64,000 nucleotides of DNA from Streptomyces sp. Act143 (GCF_003143935.1 NZ_QFRX01000001.1:7351400-7415399); one strand, 5' to 3'. Shown: positions 25,059 through 36,617, counted from the first letter of the stretch. Made by a program: numbers and translations. The notes: generated from the sequence alone by a model not told the origin.

Positions 25059-26753
25059 TCAGCTCTCGGAAGGGTGCGGAGTCGAGCCGTACGCCTTCAG
25101 GAAGCGGTCGCGGAACGCGCTCATCTTCCAGACCGGGGCGTCGTGGGCCGGCTTCAGGCCCTCCGTCCAGTTCCAGGCGGCGATCCTGTCCAGGACCTTC
25201 GGGTCCTTGGCCACGATCGAGACCGGGACGTCGCGGCTGGCGTGGTCGCCGCTGACCCTGGCGATGGGCTGGTGGTCGCCCAGGAAGACCAGGACGGTGT
25301 CGTCGGTGCCGTAGCGCTCCAGCCACTGGGTGAGGGCGGTCACCGAGTACTGGATGGACTTGCCGTACTCCTCGCGGGACTTGGCGGGGTCGGTGATGAT
25401 GTCCGACGGCTTCTTGCCCGCCTTCTGGATCGCGTCGAAGACCTTGCCGTCGCCCAGCTCGTCCCAGTCGACCATCTTCGGGATCGGCGCCCAGGGCTGG
25501 TGGCTGGAGGTCAGGATGATCTCCGACATCAGGGGCTTGTCCCGCTTCTTGCCGTGGACCTGGCGCTGGAAGGCCTCCAGGGCGTACTGGTCGGGCATCG
25601 TCGACCAGCTGAACTTCGGCCCCCGGTAGCCGAGTTGGAAGGCGTTGTAGACCTTGTCCAGGCCGTAGTAGCGCTGTTCCGGCCAGCCCTTCTGGACGCC
25701 CGGCATCACCCCGACCGTGTCCCAGGCGCCGGTCTTCCGGAACGCCTTGGTGAGGCTGAGATGGTCGCTGGCCATGACCGTGCGGTAGCGCTGCTGGTTG
25801 TCGATCCACAGGCCGGACATCGTGGTGGAGTGCCCCAGCCAGCTGCTGCCGCCGTACGTCGCCGACGTCAGCCAGCCGCTGCGCGCGCTGTAGCCCGCCT
25901 TCTTCAGGGCCTCGGTGCTGGTGGTGAGGGTCCTGTCCACGCCCGGCGCCATGATCGGGTCCTCGATCGCGCTGCGGCCGTAACTCTCGATGAAGGTGAA
26001 GATCACGTCCTTGCCGCGGAGGTCGGGCAGGAGCCGGCTGCCGGGTGTCGCCCCGAAGGTGTCCGACTTGGCCTCCCGCGCGAAGGCCGCCTCGTCGCGC
26101 AGGGTGTCCGTCACCCGCGTCGCCTGGATCTTCAGCGCCGCCGCGGCCCGGTCGGAGGCGATCGGCATCCCGGCGATCTGCAGCCCGAGCGCGTAACAGG
26201 TGATCCACGCCATGGCCGCGATCAGCGTGCCCCGGGTCGCCGCCGCCCGGTTCGCGGCCAGCACGTTGCTCAGCCGCACCATCGCCAGCGCCGTCAGCGA
26301 CAGCAGGAGCAGGACGAGGACGACCGCCCCGATCACCGCGAACACCGCGACCGTCCCGCCCATCGAGTCCTGCACGTACGACTGCGCGTCGTCCAGCAGC
26401 TCCCAGTCGAGGACCATGTTGAACCCCCGGCCCAGATAGTCCCGGAACCCCATGTCCAGCAGGTTCAGCACGGTCAGGACGCCGAGTCCCGCTCCGGAGA
26501 CCGCCGCCACGATCACCCTGGGCCTGCGCGGCAGCCACAGCGCCACCGCCGCCCCGATGACCGCCTCGACCGGGATACGGGTGAACCGGTTGGGCTTGAG
26601 GGCGGGCAGGGCGTTGGGCAGGAGGAGCGCGCCGAGGACGAGCACGGCGGCGAGGGCGGTGATCGTCCAGCGGAGGATCGGTGGGCGGGGGCGGGAGGGT
26701 GTGTCGGGGACGACGTCCTCGGTCGGCGGCGGCGTGCTGGTGGAGACGGACAC
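25059..26753 (-). CDS. Membrane-anchored sulfatase-fold enzyme (LTA-synthase-like)
   Basis: A 564-residue protein. A short Pro/Thr-rich cytoplasmic N-terminus is followed by four or five membrane helices (to about residue 215), then an extracytoplasmic alkaline-phosphatase/sulfatase-fold domain with F-T-F-I-E-S-Y-G-R-S, L-T-S-S-H-Q-P-W and V-F-L-G-D-H-Q-P. This architecture matches lipoteichoic-acid synthase-like phosphotransferases, which transfer phospho-groups to envelope lipids or glycans. The true substrate is unknown. The GTG at 26753 follows GGAAGG; a longer frame to 26822 runs into the upstream hairpin. Confidence 0.75.
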   Translation of the reverse strand: MSVSTSTPPPTEDVVPDTPSRPRPPILRWTITALAAVLVLGALLLPNALPALKPNRFTRIPVEAVIGAAVALWLPRRPRVIVAAVSGAGLGVLTVLNLLDMGFRDYLGRGFNMVLDWELLDDAQSYVQDSMGGTVAVFAVIGAVVLVLLLLSLTALAMVRLSNVLAANRAAATRGTLIAAMAWITCYALGLQIAGMPIASDRAAAALKIQATRVTDTLRDEAAFAREAKSDTFGATPGSRLLPDLRGKDVIFTFIESYGRSAIEDPIMAPGVDRTLTTSTEALKKAGYSARSGWLTSATYGGSSWLGHSTTMSGLWIDNQQRYRTVMASDHLSLTKAFRKTGAWDTVGVMPGVQKGWPEQRYYGLDKVYNAFQLGYRGPKFSWSTMPDQYALEAFQRQVHGKKRDKPLMSEIILTSSHQPWAPIPKMVDWDELGDGKVFDAIQKAGKKPSDIITDPAKSREEYGKSIQYSVTALTQWLERYGTDDTVLVFLGDHQPIARVSGDHASRDVPVSIVAKDPKVLDRIAAWNWTEGLKPAHDAPVWKMSAFRDRFLKAYGSTPHPSES

Positions 26754-26787
26754 CCGAAGGACCTTCCGTGCGGAACCCGGTGGCGTG

Positions 26788-26822
26788 GTGGCGGGTCCGT
26801 CATGGGGTCGCGGACCCGCCAC
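26788..26822. terminator. 12-bp perfect hairpin between hydrolase operon and sulfatase gene
   Basis: GTGGCGGGTCCG (26788-26799) pairs exactly with CGGACCCGCCAC (26811-26822) across an 11-nt loop. It lies after the minus-strand glycoside hydrolase operon and 35 nt before the sulfatase-fold start. A terminator for the operon is most likely; an operator for the next gene is possible. There is no T-run. Confidence 0.55.
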
Positions 26823-26898
26823 ATCTCGGTACGGGCTGCCGCGGGCGGCTGTTCACAGGACTCGGGCAAACTCAAAGCAAACGGCTCGTCAACGCCGC

Positions 26899-26946
26899 CA
26901 GGGGCGCGGGGCCGTGTCGACGTACGGCTCCGCCGCGCGGGCGGGG
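26899..26946. repeat. Dispersed Streptomyces GC-rich palindromic repeat
   Basis: CAGGGGCGCGGGGCCGTGTC followed by a GACGTACGGCTCCGCCGCGC segment. I recognise this from memory as a repeat scattered through Streptomyces genomes, usually between genes. The centre can fold on itself. It shares its first 12 bases with the repeat at 59358. Confidence 0.5.
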
Positions 26947-26995
26947 CCGTCCGCAGAGCACGTGCAGTCGCCCTGCGACCGGTCCTCACGAGTTC

Positions 26996-28930
26996 CTAGG
27001 CGCCCCCGACCGCCGTCAGCAACGCAAGCGGCGCCGCCGCGGACCGGGCCTCCCGCACACACGCATGCGGGTAAGGGACAGGCTCGCGATGCGTGTCCCG
27101 TCCGTACCCGGCGATCACCTCCGGCAGCCGGTGCCCCGCGGCCGTCGCCGCGTCCACCAGCCCGTGCGCCACCGACCGCGCCTCGTCATGCAGCCCGTAG
27201 CGAGCCAGCCCCAGCGTGATCAGGGCATTGTCGTGCGGCCACACGGACCCCCGGTGGTACGACAACGGGTGGTACGCCGCCTGCCCGGCCGCCAGCGTCC
27301 GCACTCCCCAGCCCGAGAAGAAGTCCGGCTCCAGCAGCCGCCGCCCGACCACCTCCCCGTACTCCTTGTCCAGCAGCCCGGACCACAGCAGATGCCCGGC
27401 GTCCGAGGCCAGCGCGTCGAGTCGGCGTCCCTCGCCGTCCAGGGCGAGGGCGGGGAAGGCGCGGTCGCGCATCCAGAAGTCCTGCTGGAAGCGGTCGCGG
27501 AGGTCGGCCGCGGCCTGCTCCAGCAGGGCCGCGTACGTCTCGTCGCCCCACACCGTCCGCGCCACCCACGCCGTGCGCCGCAGCGCGTCGTACGCGTAGC
27601 CCTGCGCGCCCGCCGCCATCACCGCGCCGGAGGCCCGGGTGCCGTCGGAGGAGCAGATCGAGCCGGGGGAGTCCTTCCAGTTCTGGTTGGCGAGGCCGCC
27701 CTGGTCGGCGCGGTAGACGAGGTAGCCGCGGGAGGTGAGGCCGCCGTGGTCCAGCATCCAGCCGATCGCGGCGCGGGCGTGGGGCTCCAGGCGGCGGGCG
27801 AGCGCGACGTCCCCGGTCTGTTCGACGTACGCGCCCAGCAGCACCAGGAACAGCGGTGTCGCGTCCACCGAGCCGTAGTAGCGCCCGAACGGCACCTGGC
27901 CGAAGTGGGCCAGCTCGCCGTGCCGCACCTCGTGCACGATCTTGCCCGGCTGGGCCACCGCGTCCGGGCCCGTCTCCGTGGCCTGGTGCGCGGCGAGGGC
28001 GGGCAGGGTGGCGGCCGCCAGCTGGGGGCGGTAGGGGAGGGCGAAGAGCGAGGTGAGCAGGGCGTCCCGGCCCAGCAGGGTCAGGAACCACGGGGCGCCG
28101 GCCGCGGGGACGCGCAGGTCCTCACCGTCCGGGCCGGTCGCCGGGACCTGGAGCGAGGCCAGGTCGGCCAGGCCCCGGGCGCACGCGGCGGCCAGTTCGG
28201 GCCAGCCGGTCGGGAAGGCCACGCCCTCCACGAACTCGCCTTCCAGGGCGATCAGTTCGGCGCTGAGGGCGGCGGGGGAGCGGGGGACGCGCAGAGCGCG
28301 CTTGGCGCCGTGCGGGCGGGCCACCACCCGCAGGGTCAGCTCGGCGGTGTCGTGCGGGGCCAGCTCCAGCGTCCAGACCAGGCGGCGGGCGCCGGTGCCG
28401 GTCTCCTCCACGGCGTCCGGGGCGGGCTCCGCCGTCACCGTCGTGCAGGACCGCCATTCGCCGCGCCGGTAGGTGAACTCCACCCCGGAGTCCAGGACTT
28501 CGCGGGTGCGGGTGGCCCCGGTCTTGGTGTAGGTGCGGTGGTCGGAGCGGAGTTCGAACTGGTCGGTGAAGTCGGCGTCCGCGGTGACCGCGAGGCGGAC
28601 CGTGGTGGGGACCGGACGGTTGCTCGTGACCTTCAGGGACTCCACGAACGAGCCGTCGCCGACCGCCTGTTCGCGGAAGATCGTGTACGCGGGGGGCTCG
28701 TTGCGGCCGCCCCGGGGGACGAGGACGCAGCGGGCCGTGTCGCCGTCGGCGACGGGGGTGAGGGTCTCCGGCACGGCGCCGTCCACCGTCAGTTGCCAGC
28801 GGCTCAGATGGCGGGCGTCCCGCACGAACAACCCCTCGGGGGAGCCGCCGCGGACGCCGCTGATGTCCCCGCCGTCGCCCACGGCCGCGAACGTCCCGCC
28901 GCGTACGAGCAGATGATGCCGGTCCGTCAT
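26996..28930 (-). CDS. Amylo-alpha-1,6-glucosidase-like / glycogen-debranching family protein
   Basis: A 644-residue protein. The N-terminal beta-rich domain (residues 1-230: G-G-T-F-A-A-V-G-D-G-G, G-L-F-V-R-D-A-R-H-L-S) matches the domain found before bacterial debranching enzymes. The C-terminal (alpha/alpha)6 barrel contains L-L-G-R-D-A-L-L-T-S, G-K-I-V-H-E-V-R, Y-Y-G-S-V-D-A-T-P and G-S-V-W-P-H-D-N. The last two resemble catalytic-face motifs of GH15/GH63-type glucosidases. The ATG overlaps the stop of the preceding hydrolase gene, so the two are co-translated. Cytoplasmic, no signal. Confidence 0.8.
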   Translation of the reverse strand: MTDRHHLLVRGGTFAAVGDGGDISGVRGGSPEGLFVRDARHLSRWQLTVDGAVPETLTPVADGDTARCVLVPRGGRNEPPAYTIFREQAVGDGSFVESLKVTSNRPVPTTVRLAVTADADFTDQFELRSDHRTYTKTGATRTREVLDSGVEFTYRRGEWRSCTTVTAEPAPDAVEETGTGARRLVWTLELAPHDTAELTLRVVARPHGAKRALRVPRSPAALSAELIALEGEFVEGVAFPTGWPELAAACARGLADLASLQVPATGPDGEDLRVPAAGAPWFLTLLGRDALLTSLFALPYRPQLAAATLPALAAHQATETGPDAVAQPGKIVHEVRHGELAHFGQVPFGRYYGSVDATPLFLVLLGAYVEQTGDVALARRLEPHARAAIGWMLDHGGLTSRGYLVYRADQGGLANQNWKDSPGSICSSDGTRASGAVMAAGAQGYAYDALRRTAWVARTVWGDETYAALLEQAAADLRDRFQQDFWMRDRAFPALALDGEGRRLDALASDAGHLLWSGLLDKEYGEVVGRRLLEPDFFSGWGVRTLAAGQAAYHPLSYHRGSVWPHDNALITLGLARYGLHDEARSVAHGLVDAATAAGHRLPEVIAGYGRDTHREPVPYPHACVREARSAAAPLALLTAVGGA

Positions 28931-30372
28931 CCCCGGTCCCCTCCCTTGGATCCCGTGAGTGTGGTGGCGCTGTGGAGCAGGTCGAGCGAGAGCGCGGCCG
29001 TCCAGCCGAAGCCGGTCGCCCCGCAGGCCTCGCCGGTGTAAGGGTCGACGTACTCCGCGAAGTCGGAGGTGTCGGCGAGGTGCAGGACGGCTCTGCGCAA
29101 AGCGTCGGCCCGGCCCCGTTCGCCGTGGGTGCGCAGGCCGCGCTCCAGCAGCCAGTTGGTGTTGAACCAGGCCGGGCCGCGCCAGTAGCGGTGCGGGTCG
29201 AAGGCCTCGCCGAGCAGGTCGTAGCTGGGGACCAGCCGGGTGGTGCCGCCGAGTCCGAAGTGCTTGGAGGCCGTGGTGCGGACCAGGGCCGTGACGATCT
29301 CCCGGGGGAGCGTGGGGAGCAGGAGGGGGATCAGGCCGGAGACGCCGCGCTCCCGGATCGGGGCGCCCGTCCTCACGTCCCGGCAGAAGAACATGCCCTC
29401 CGCCGGGTCCCACAGGCGGTCGACCAGGCTCGTCGTGAGGCGCTCGGCCCGGGTGCGGCGGGCCGTGCCCGATGCCCCCAGCTCCCGGGCGATGTTGGCC
29501 AGTGCGTGCTCGGACGCGATGAGCAGGGCGTTGAAGGACGGGTCCTCGACCGCGAACTCGCCCTCCCCGTCGGCGTATTCGCCGTCCCGGTAGTCCGACG
29601 CCAGGCGGACGTAACGGCCGTAGTCGAGATCCGTCGGCCGGTCCTCCGGCGCGCCGTGATCGAGGTCGGCGCGGCGGAAGGAGCGCGCCGGGGCGGGCGT
29701 GATCCGGCTCAACGGGGCGTCCCAGCACGGGCTGTTGTCCATTCCCTGCTCCCACGGGTGGACCACCGACGCGAGGCCGCCGCCGCCCAGGTCGCGGCGG
29801 TGCAGGAGATAGCGGTGCCAGGCGGCCAGCCGGGGGTACACCCGGGTGAGGAAGCCGCGCGCCCGGGACAGCCCCGGGTCGGCGCGGTGCACCAGCCAGG
29901 CGGCCAGCGCGTGCACCGGTGGCTGCACGATGCCGGACGTCTGTACGGTGCGCGGGGCGCCCGCAGCGCGCCCCGCGGTCGAGGAGCGCCAGAAGTCGGG
30001 GCTCGGGAAGTACGCGTCGAGCGGCACGGAAGGGTTGAAGACGATGTGCGGGACGCGCCCGTCACCCCATTGGGCGTCGAGGAGCGTCTCCAGTTCCGTC
30101 TGGGCCCGTAACGGCGAGAGGTGCCGCAGACCGATCGCGATGAAGGCCGAGTCCCAGGACCACTGGTGCGGGTACAGGCTGCGCGAGGGCACCGTGGAGC
30201 TGCCCGTCCAGTTGGCCTCCAGTACCTGGGCCGCCCTGACGTGCAGAGAATGGGGCGTGACGTCCGGTTCGTATACGACGGGACTGATCCGTGCGTACGA
30301 GGTCAGCTGGGCGGTGCGATCCACTCGGGACTCCCCGAAGACGTTCGGCCCGACCGGTTCGGTCGATGCCAC
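28927..30372 (-). CDS. MGH1-like (GH63-type) glucosidase
   Basis: A 481-residue (alpha/alpha)6-barrel glycoside hydrolase. Motifs: Y-P-H-Q-W-S-W-D-S-A-F (about residues 56-66), G-D-G-R-V-P-H-I-V-F-N, P-W-E-Q-G-M-D-N-S-P-C-W-D and Y-W-R-G-P-A-W-F-N-T-N-W. These resemble the mannosylglycerate-hydrolase/GH63 group, where the paired acids lie in W-D-S and E-Q-G-x-D-N-S. It is the first gene of a two-gene operon with the debranching-like enzyme and divergent from a ROK regulator. A cytoplasmic role on an imported or stored glucoside is inferred. The GTG start is the first in frame before the conserved region. Confidence 0.8.
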   Translation of the reverse strand: MASTEPVGPNVFGESRVDRTAQLTSYARISPVVYEPDVTPHSLHVRAAQVLEANWTGSSTVPSRSLYPHQWSWDSAFIAIGLRHLSPLRAQTELETLLDAQWGDGRVPHIVFNPSVPLDAYFPSPDFWRSSTAGRAAGAPRTVQTSGIVQPPVHALAAWLVHRADPGLSRARGFLTRVYPRLAAWHRYLLHRRDLGGGGLASVVHPWEQGMDNSPCWDAPLSRITPAPARSFRRADLDHGAPEDRPTDLDYGRYVRLASDYRDGEYADGEGEFAVEDPSFNALLIASEHALANIARELGASGTARRTRAERLTTSLVDRLWDPAEGMFFCRDVRTGAPIRERGVSGLIPLLLPTLPREIVTALVRTTASKHFGLGGTTRLVPSYDLLGEAFDPHRYWRGPAWFNTNWLLERGLRTHGERGRADALRRAVLHLADTSDFAEYVDPYTGEACGATGFGWTAALSLDLLHSATTLTGSKGGDRG

Positions 30373-30444
30373 CGTAGAGTTACGTCTATTTAACACGCAA
30401 AACTCAATATGTAATGCAAACTTGAGAAACACAAGGGGGTGCGC
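30373..30444. promoter_or_regulatory. AT-rich divergent promoter region (hydrolases / ROK)
   Basis: These 72 bp are unusually AT-rich for the window (runs such as TCTATTTAACACG and CTCAATATGTAATGC) and lie between the divergent starts of the hydrolase operon and ROK gene. CTCAA at 30402 and TTGAG at 30421 form a weak inverted pair. Both promoters and the ROK operator must lie here. Confidence 0.55.
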
Positions 30445-31644
30445 ATGAGTGGTCGTGCTCAGGCGAGCGCCGGCGAACTGCTCGAACTGGTGCGAAGCGG
30501 ACGGGCGACGACTCGTGGTGCCCTCCAGCAGGTGACCGGGCTGTCCCGGGCCACCGTCGGCCAGCGCCTCGACCGGCTGTTCCGGGCCGGCTGGCTGCGC
30601 GAGGGGGCCGGGGGTCCGGTGGACTCCCCGCTCGGCGGACGGCCCTCCATCACCCTGGAGTTCGACGACTCCCACGCCGTCGTCCTCGCCGCCGACCTCG
30701 ACACCCGGCACGCCCGCGCCGCCGTCCTCTCCCTGACCGGTGAGATCCTCGCCGAGCACAGCGGCACCCTCGCCGTCGAGGACGGCCCGGACCTGGTGCT
30801 GGGCGAGCTGGGCCGCTGGTTCGCCGAGCTGCTGGAGAAGGCCGGCCACCGGGCCGGGGAGGTGTGCGGCATCGGGCTCGCCGTGCCGGGGCCGGTGGAC
30901 CGCGAGACCGGCCGGGTGGTGCAGCCGCCGATCATGCCGGGCTGGGACGGCTACGACATAAGAGAGCGCCTGGCGAGAGCCTTCGCCGAACGCACCGGCA
31001 GCGGCCGGGCGGTGCCGGTCCTCGTCGACAACGACGCCAACCTCATGGCGTACGGCGAACAGCGCACCGGACACCCGGACTGCTCGGCGTTCGTGCTGGT
31101 CAAGGTGTCCACGGGGATCGGCGCGGGCGTGGTGGTCGACGGCTCGATCTACCGCGGCATCGACGGCGGCGCCGGGGACATCGGACACATCCGGGTCGGC
31201 GCCGACGCGCTGTGCCGGTGCGGTTCGTACGGCTGTCTCGCCGCCGTCGCGAGCGGTGGCGCCGTGGCGCGGCGGCTGGCCGAGAGCGGCGTGCCCGCCG
31301 CCTCGGGATCAGATGTGCGGGACCTGCTCACGGCCGGGCACCCGGAGGCCGCCGCGCTCGCCCGGGAGGCCGGGCGGCAGGTCGGGGACGTCCTGGCGAC
31401 CGTCGTGACGCTGCTGAACCCCGGGGTGCTGATGATCGCCGGGGATCTGGCCGGAACCCCCTTCCTCACCGGGGTGCGCGAGCTGCTCTACCAGCGGGCG
31501 CTGCCCCGCTCCACCGCTCATCTGGACGTCGTCACCTCACGGCTCGGCGAGCGGGCCGGGCTGGTGGGGGCGGGTGTGCTGGTGGTGGAGCACCTGTACG
31601 CGCCCGAGCGGGCCGAGGAACGGCTGCTGGCGCTGGGTGTGTGA
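30445..31644 (+). CDS. ROK family transcriptional regulator
   Basis: A 399-residue NagC/XylR-type repressor. The N-terminal winged helix (T-T-R-G-A-L-Q-Q-V-T-G-L-S-R-A-T-V-G-Q-R-L) is followed by the ROK kinase-like fold: V-L-A-A-D-L-D-T-R-H, V-L-V-D-N-D-A-N-L, the ROK signature around G-I-G-A-G-V-V-V-D-G-S-I-Y-R-G, and C-R-C-G-S-Y-G-C-L (zinc-binding CxCGxxGC). It is presumed to repress the divergent glucosidase operon until the sugar ligand binds. Adjacent operon and promoter geometry support this. Confidence 0.9.
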   Translation: MSGRAQASAGELLELVRSGRATTRGALQQVTGLSRATVGQRLDRLFRAGWLREGAGGPVDSPLGGRPSITLEFDDSHAVVLAADLDTRHARAAVLSLTGEILAEHSGTLAVEDGPDLVLGELGRWFAELLEKAGHRAGEVCGIGLAVPGPVDRETGRVVQPPIMPGWDGYDIRERLARAFAERTGSGRAVPVLVDNDANLMAYGEQRTGHPDCSAFVLVKVSTGIGAGVVVDGSIYRGIDGGAGDIGHIRVGADALCRCGSYGCLAAVASGGAVARRLAESGVPAASGSDVRDLLTAGHPEAAALAREAGRQVGDVLATVVTLLNPGVLMIAGDLAGTPFLTGVRELLYQRALPRSTAHLDVVTSRLGERAGLVGAGVLVVEHLYAPERAEERLLALGV

Positions 31645-31708
31645 CGTCCGCATCGTGGTACCTGGCCCTCGGCTATGGCGTGATTCTCGCCACCTCTGAT
31701 CGGGGTGA

Positions 31709-31722
31709 CGCTCAGATGAGCG
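31709..31722. repeat. 14-bp near-palindrome, copy 1
   Basis: CGCTCAGATGAGCG: six-base arms CGCTCA/TGAGCG around GA. The identical 14-mer recurs at 31810-31823. Confidence 0.75.
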
Positions 31723-31746
31723 GATCTTGACCGACTGCACTTCTCC

Positions 31747-31773
31747 AAGGGGTGGCACCCAGTGCCACCCCTT
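31747..31773. terminator. Terminator hairpin after the ROK gene
   Basis: AAGGGGTGGCAC (31747-31758), loop CCA, then its exact complement (31762-31773), 102 nt after the ROK stop. A 12-bp stem with a 3-nt loop and no long T-run, as usual in Streptomyces. Confidence 0.8.
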
Positions 31774-31809
31774 GATCGTTCATCGATCGAAATCAGACGT
31801 AGCCAAAGC

Positions 31810-31823
31810 CGCTCAGATGAGCG
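31810..31823. repeat. 14-bp near-palindrome, copy 2
   Basis: A second exact CGCTCAGATGAGCG, 101 bp from the first, upstream of ppdK. The pair could be operator sites for a regulator I cannot name. Confidence 0.75.
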
Positions 31824-32026
31824 CCTGGGGGCACTTGCAGGAGGGTGTCCGTTCAAGAAGTGAACACATGATCACCCGATTGCTTGCCAAGCTTTGACTT
31901 TCGATCCGCTGGCAGAGGGCTGGTTACGAGCGCATGACGCGCAAGTGGACGTACCCATGAGCCTTCGATCTGGGTATGTTCCTCGCCGTCAGGGCAGCCA
32001 CCGCGTCCTCGAGGGAGTCGAGAACC

Positions 32027-34747
<2,721 letters not shown>

Positions 34748-34823
34748 CCCACCCATGACGCCGGAACCGCCGTCCGTCCCCGACCCTCAGTACCGATGGG
34801 CGGCGGTTCCGGATCACCAAGGA

Positions 34824-34854
34824 GGGGCGGCACCCTGTGCGGGGGTGCCGCCCC
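34824..34854. terminator. Bidirectional terminator between ppdK and Excalibur gene
   Basis: GGGGCGGCACCC (34824-34835) pairs with GGGTGCCGCCCC (34843-34854) over a 7-nt loop, between two convergent genes. Just before it, CCGGAACCGCC and GGCGGTTCCGG form a second, longer-looped inverted repeat around 34761-34812. Confidence 0.8.
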
Positions 34855-34862
34855 TTCGGCCT

Positions 34863-35282
34863 TCACGGCCGGTCGGCCGGGGTCCGTCGTCTGCGGGTCA
34901 CCAGGAGGACCCCGCTGCCGGCGACGAGGGCGACCACGCTGCCGGCCGCGAGGTACGGGGTGGTGTCGGCGCTGCCGGTCTCGGCCAGGTCCGCGGTGGT
35001 CTGCTTGCCGTCGGTGCCCTGCTCCGCGTCCGTGCCGGCCGCCTTGTCGTCGGCGGGGACGAAACCCTCGGGCGGCCGGTCGCAGCCGATGCCGTCGCCG
35101 TCGCGGTCCAGGTGCGTGCCGTAGTGCTCGTCGCCCACGGGGATGTTCGCGTACCCGGCGGCGTACGCCTCGGTGCAGTTGGCGAAGGGGTGGCTGCCGT
35201 CGTCGGCCGAGGCGGTGGTCGGCAGCGCGGCGAGGGCCAGCGCGGCGGCCACGACGGCGCCGGGCTTGCGGAGCAGGTTCAC
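34863..35282 (-). CDS. Excalibur-domain protein with LAETG sorting signal
   Basis: A 139-residue exported protein. Signal peptide: residues 1-27, ending T-A-S-A. An Excalibur calcium-binding motif follows (F-A-N-C-T-E-A-Y-A-A-G, then D-R-D-G-D-G-I-G-C-D, the D-x-D-x-D-G-x-x-C loop). After a charged linker the C-terminus has L-A-E-T-G, a hydrophobic helix and R-R-R-R, a complete cell-wall sorting signal. LAxTG is the motif class E sortases of streptomycetes prefer. A calcium-binding wall protein is inferred. The GTG start follows GGAAGGAC. Confidence 0.85.
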   Translation of the reverse strand: MNLLRKPGAVVAAALALAALPTTASADDGSHPFANCTEAYAAGYANIPVGDEHYGTHLDRDGDGIGCDRPPEGFVPADDKAAGTDAEQGTDGKQTTADLAETGSADTTPYLAAGSVVALVAGSGVLLVTRRRRTPADRP

Positions 35283-35456
35283 GGCGGGTCCTTCCACGTT
35301 CGTGGTGCGATGAGGTGCCGAACGTAGTGCGGGGCCGCAGTGACGGAGGCGGTGTGGGGGAGCCGTGACGCGAACGTGACGTGGCCGGACGATTGCGCAG
35401 CGCATTCTGTCAACTGCGGTCGCCGGGCGCCCCGTTGTGGGACGCCCGGCGAAGAC

Positions 35457-36617
35457 TCAGGACCGGAACGGCCCCGTCACTTCGTACGTGATCCCGCCCG
35501 ACGAACTCCCCGTCGTCCCGCGCTGACTGGAGAAGTACAGCCGCGTCCCGTCCGGCGAGAAGGCCGGGCCCGTGATCTCCGAGGACGACTGGCCGTCGAT
35601 GCGCAGGAACGGGGCCACCACGTCGTCCGGGGTGATCAGGCAGATCTCCATGGTGCCGCCGTCCTCGGCGACGAAGAGGTCCCCGGAGGAGGCGCCGGTG
35701 ATGTTGTCGACGCCGGTGAGGGGGGCCGTGCCGGAGGTCACCAGGGAGTCGTCGTACGCCAGCTCGTAGGTGCCGGACGTGAGGTTGAGCTGCCAGACCC
35801 GGTTGTCGCCCTTCGTCGTGAACCACACCTTGTCGTCGGCGTAGTAGCAACCCTCGCCGCCGTTGTAGGACTTGGAGCCGGAGACCTGGGTGCGGGTGGT
35901 CGTGGGGGAGCCGTCGGGGTCGGGGACGTCGGTCCAGCTGAAGGAGCCCGACGCGGCGCTGCCCGCCACCATCACCTGGAGCGTGCCGGAGGACAGATCG
36001 CCCCAGGTCGTCGGCACGAAGCGGTAGAAGCGCCCGTTCGTCTCGTCCTCGGTCAGATAGATCACCCGGCGCACCGGGTCCGCGGCCGCCGCCTCGTGCT
36101 TGAAGCGGCCCATCGCCGGGCGCTGCACCGCCGGCGTCACGCCCCACGGGTCCGTCTCGTAGACGAAGCCGCGGTCCACCTCCTCGCAGGACAGCCAGGT
36201 GTTCCACGGCGTCCTGCCGCCCGCGCAGTTCTGCCGGGTGCCGGACAGGATGCGGTACGCGCCCGTGATCGCGCCGGACGACGAGAACTTCACCGCGCTC
36301 GCCCCGCCGCTCGGGTTGATCTCCGAGTTGGAGACGTAGATCCAGCCCGTGCCGTCCGCGTAGCAGGCGCCGCCGTCCGGGGCGCTGTGCCAGGTGTACG
36401 ACGTCCCGCTCACCGTCTGGCCGGAGCGGGCGATGACGCGGCTGGTGAAACCGGCGGGCAGTCTGATGCCGTTGGCGTCCGGCGAACCGAGGGCCCCGTA
36501 GGGGCCGGTGCCGGGCTGGGCGGGGGCGGCGTATGCGGCACCGTGCCACAGGGAGCCGCCGAAGGCGGCGGCGGTCCCGCCGACAACGGTCGCACGGAGG
36601 AAGGTACGACGTTCCAC
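35457..36617 (-). CDS. PhoX-like (DUF839) secreted phosphatase-family protein
   Basis: A 386-residue protein starting V-E-R-R-T-F-L-R-A-T, a twin-arginine signal followed by an Ala/Gly stretch to A-A-Y-A-A. The body is a beta-propeller-like PhoX/DUF839 domain with L-S-C-E-E-V-D-R-G-F-V-Y-E, P-A-M-G-R-F-K-H-E-A-A, Y-L-T-E-D-E-T-N-G-R-F-Y-R-F and V-A-E-D-G-G-T-M-E-I. In PhoX these Glu/Asp/Cys residues bind iron and calcium. Extracellular phosphomonoesterase activity is likely but unproven. The GTG at 36617 is chosen for the nearby GGAG and complete Tat signal. Confidence 0.8.
   Translation of the reverse strand: MERRTFLRATVVGGTAAAFGGSLWHGAAYAAPAQPGTGPYGALGSPDANGIRLPAGFTSRVIARSGQTVSGTSYTWHSAPDGGACYADGTGWIYVSNSEINPSGGASAVKFSSSGAITGAYRILSGTRQNCAGGRTPWNTWLSCEEVDRGFVYETDPWGVTPAVQRPAMGRFKHEAAAADPVRRVIYLTEDETNGRFYRFVPTTWGDLSSGTLQVMVAGSAASGSFSWTDVPDPDGSPTTTRTQVSGSKSYNGGEGCYYADDKVWFTTKGDNRVWQLNLTSGTYELAYDDSLVTSGTAPLTGVDNITGASSGDLFVAEDGGTMEICLITPDDVVAPFLRIDGQSSSEITGPAFSPDGTRLYFSSQRGTTGSSSGGITYEVTGPFRS

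Larger units (their letters stand above)
31645..32026 (+). other. 382-bp intergenic region between ROK gene and ppdK
   Basis: No open frame with coding bias. It holds a strong terminator (31747-31773), two copies of a 14-bp near-palindrome (31709-31722, 31810-31823), a GTTCA-AGAAG-TGAAC inverted repeat at 31851-31865, and the AT-richer ppdK promoter region (TTGACT near 31893). The -10 position is not clear. Confidence 0.6.
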
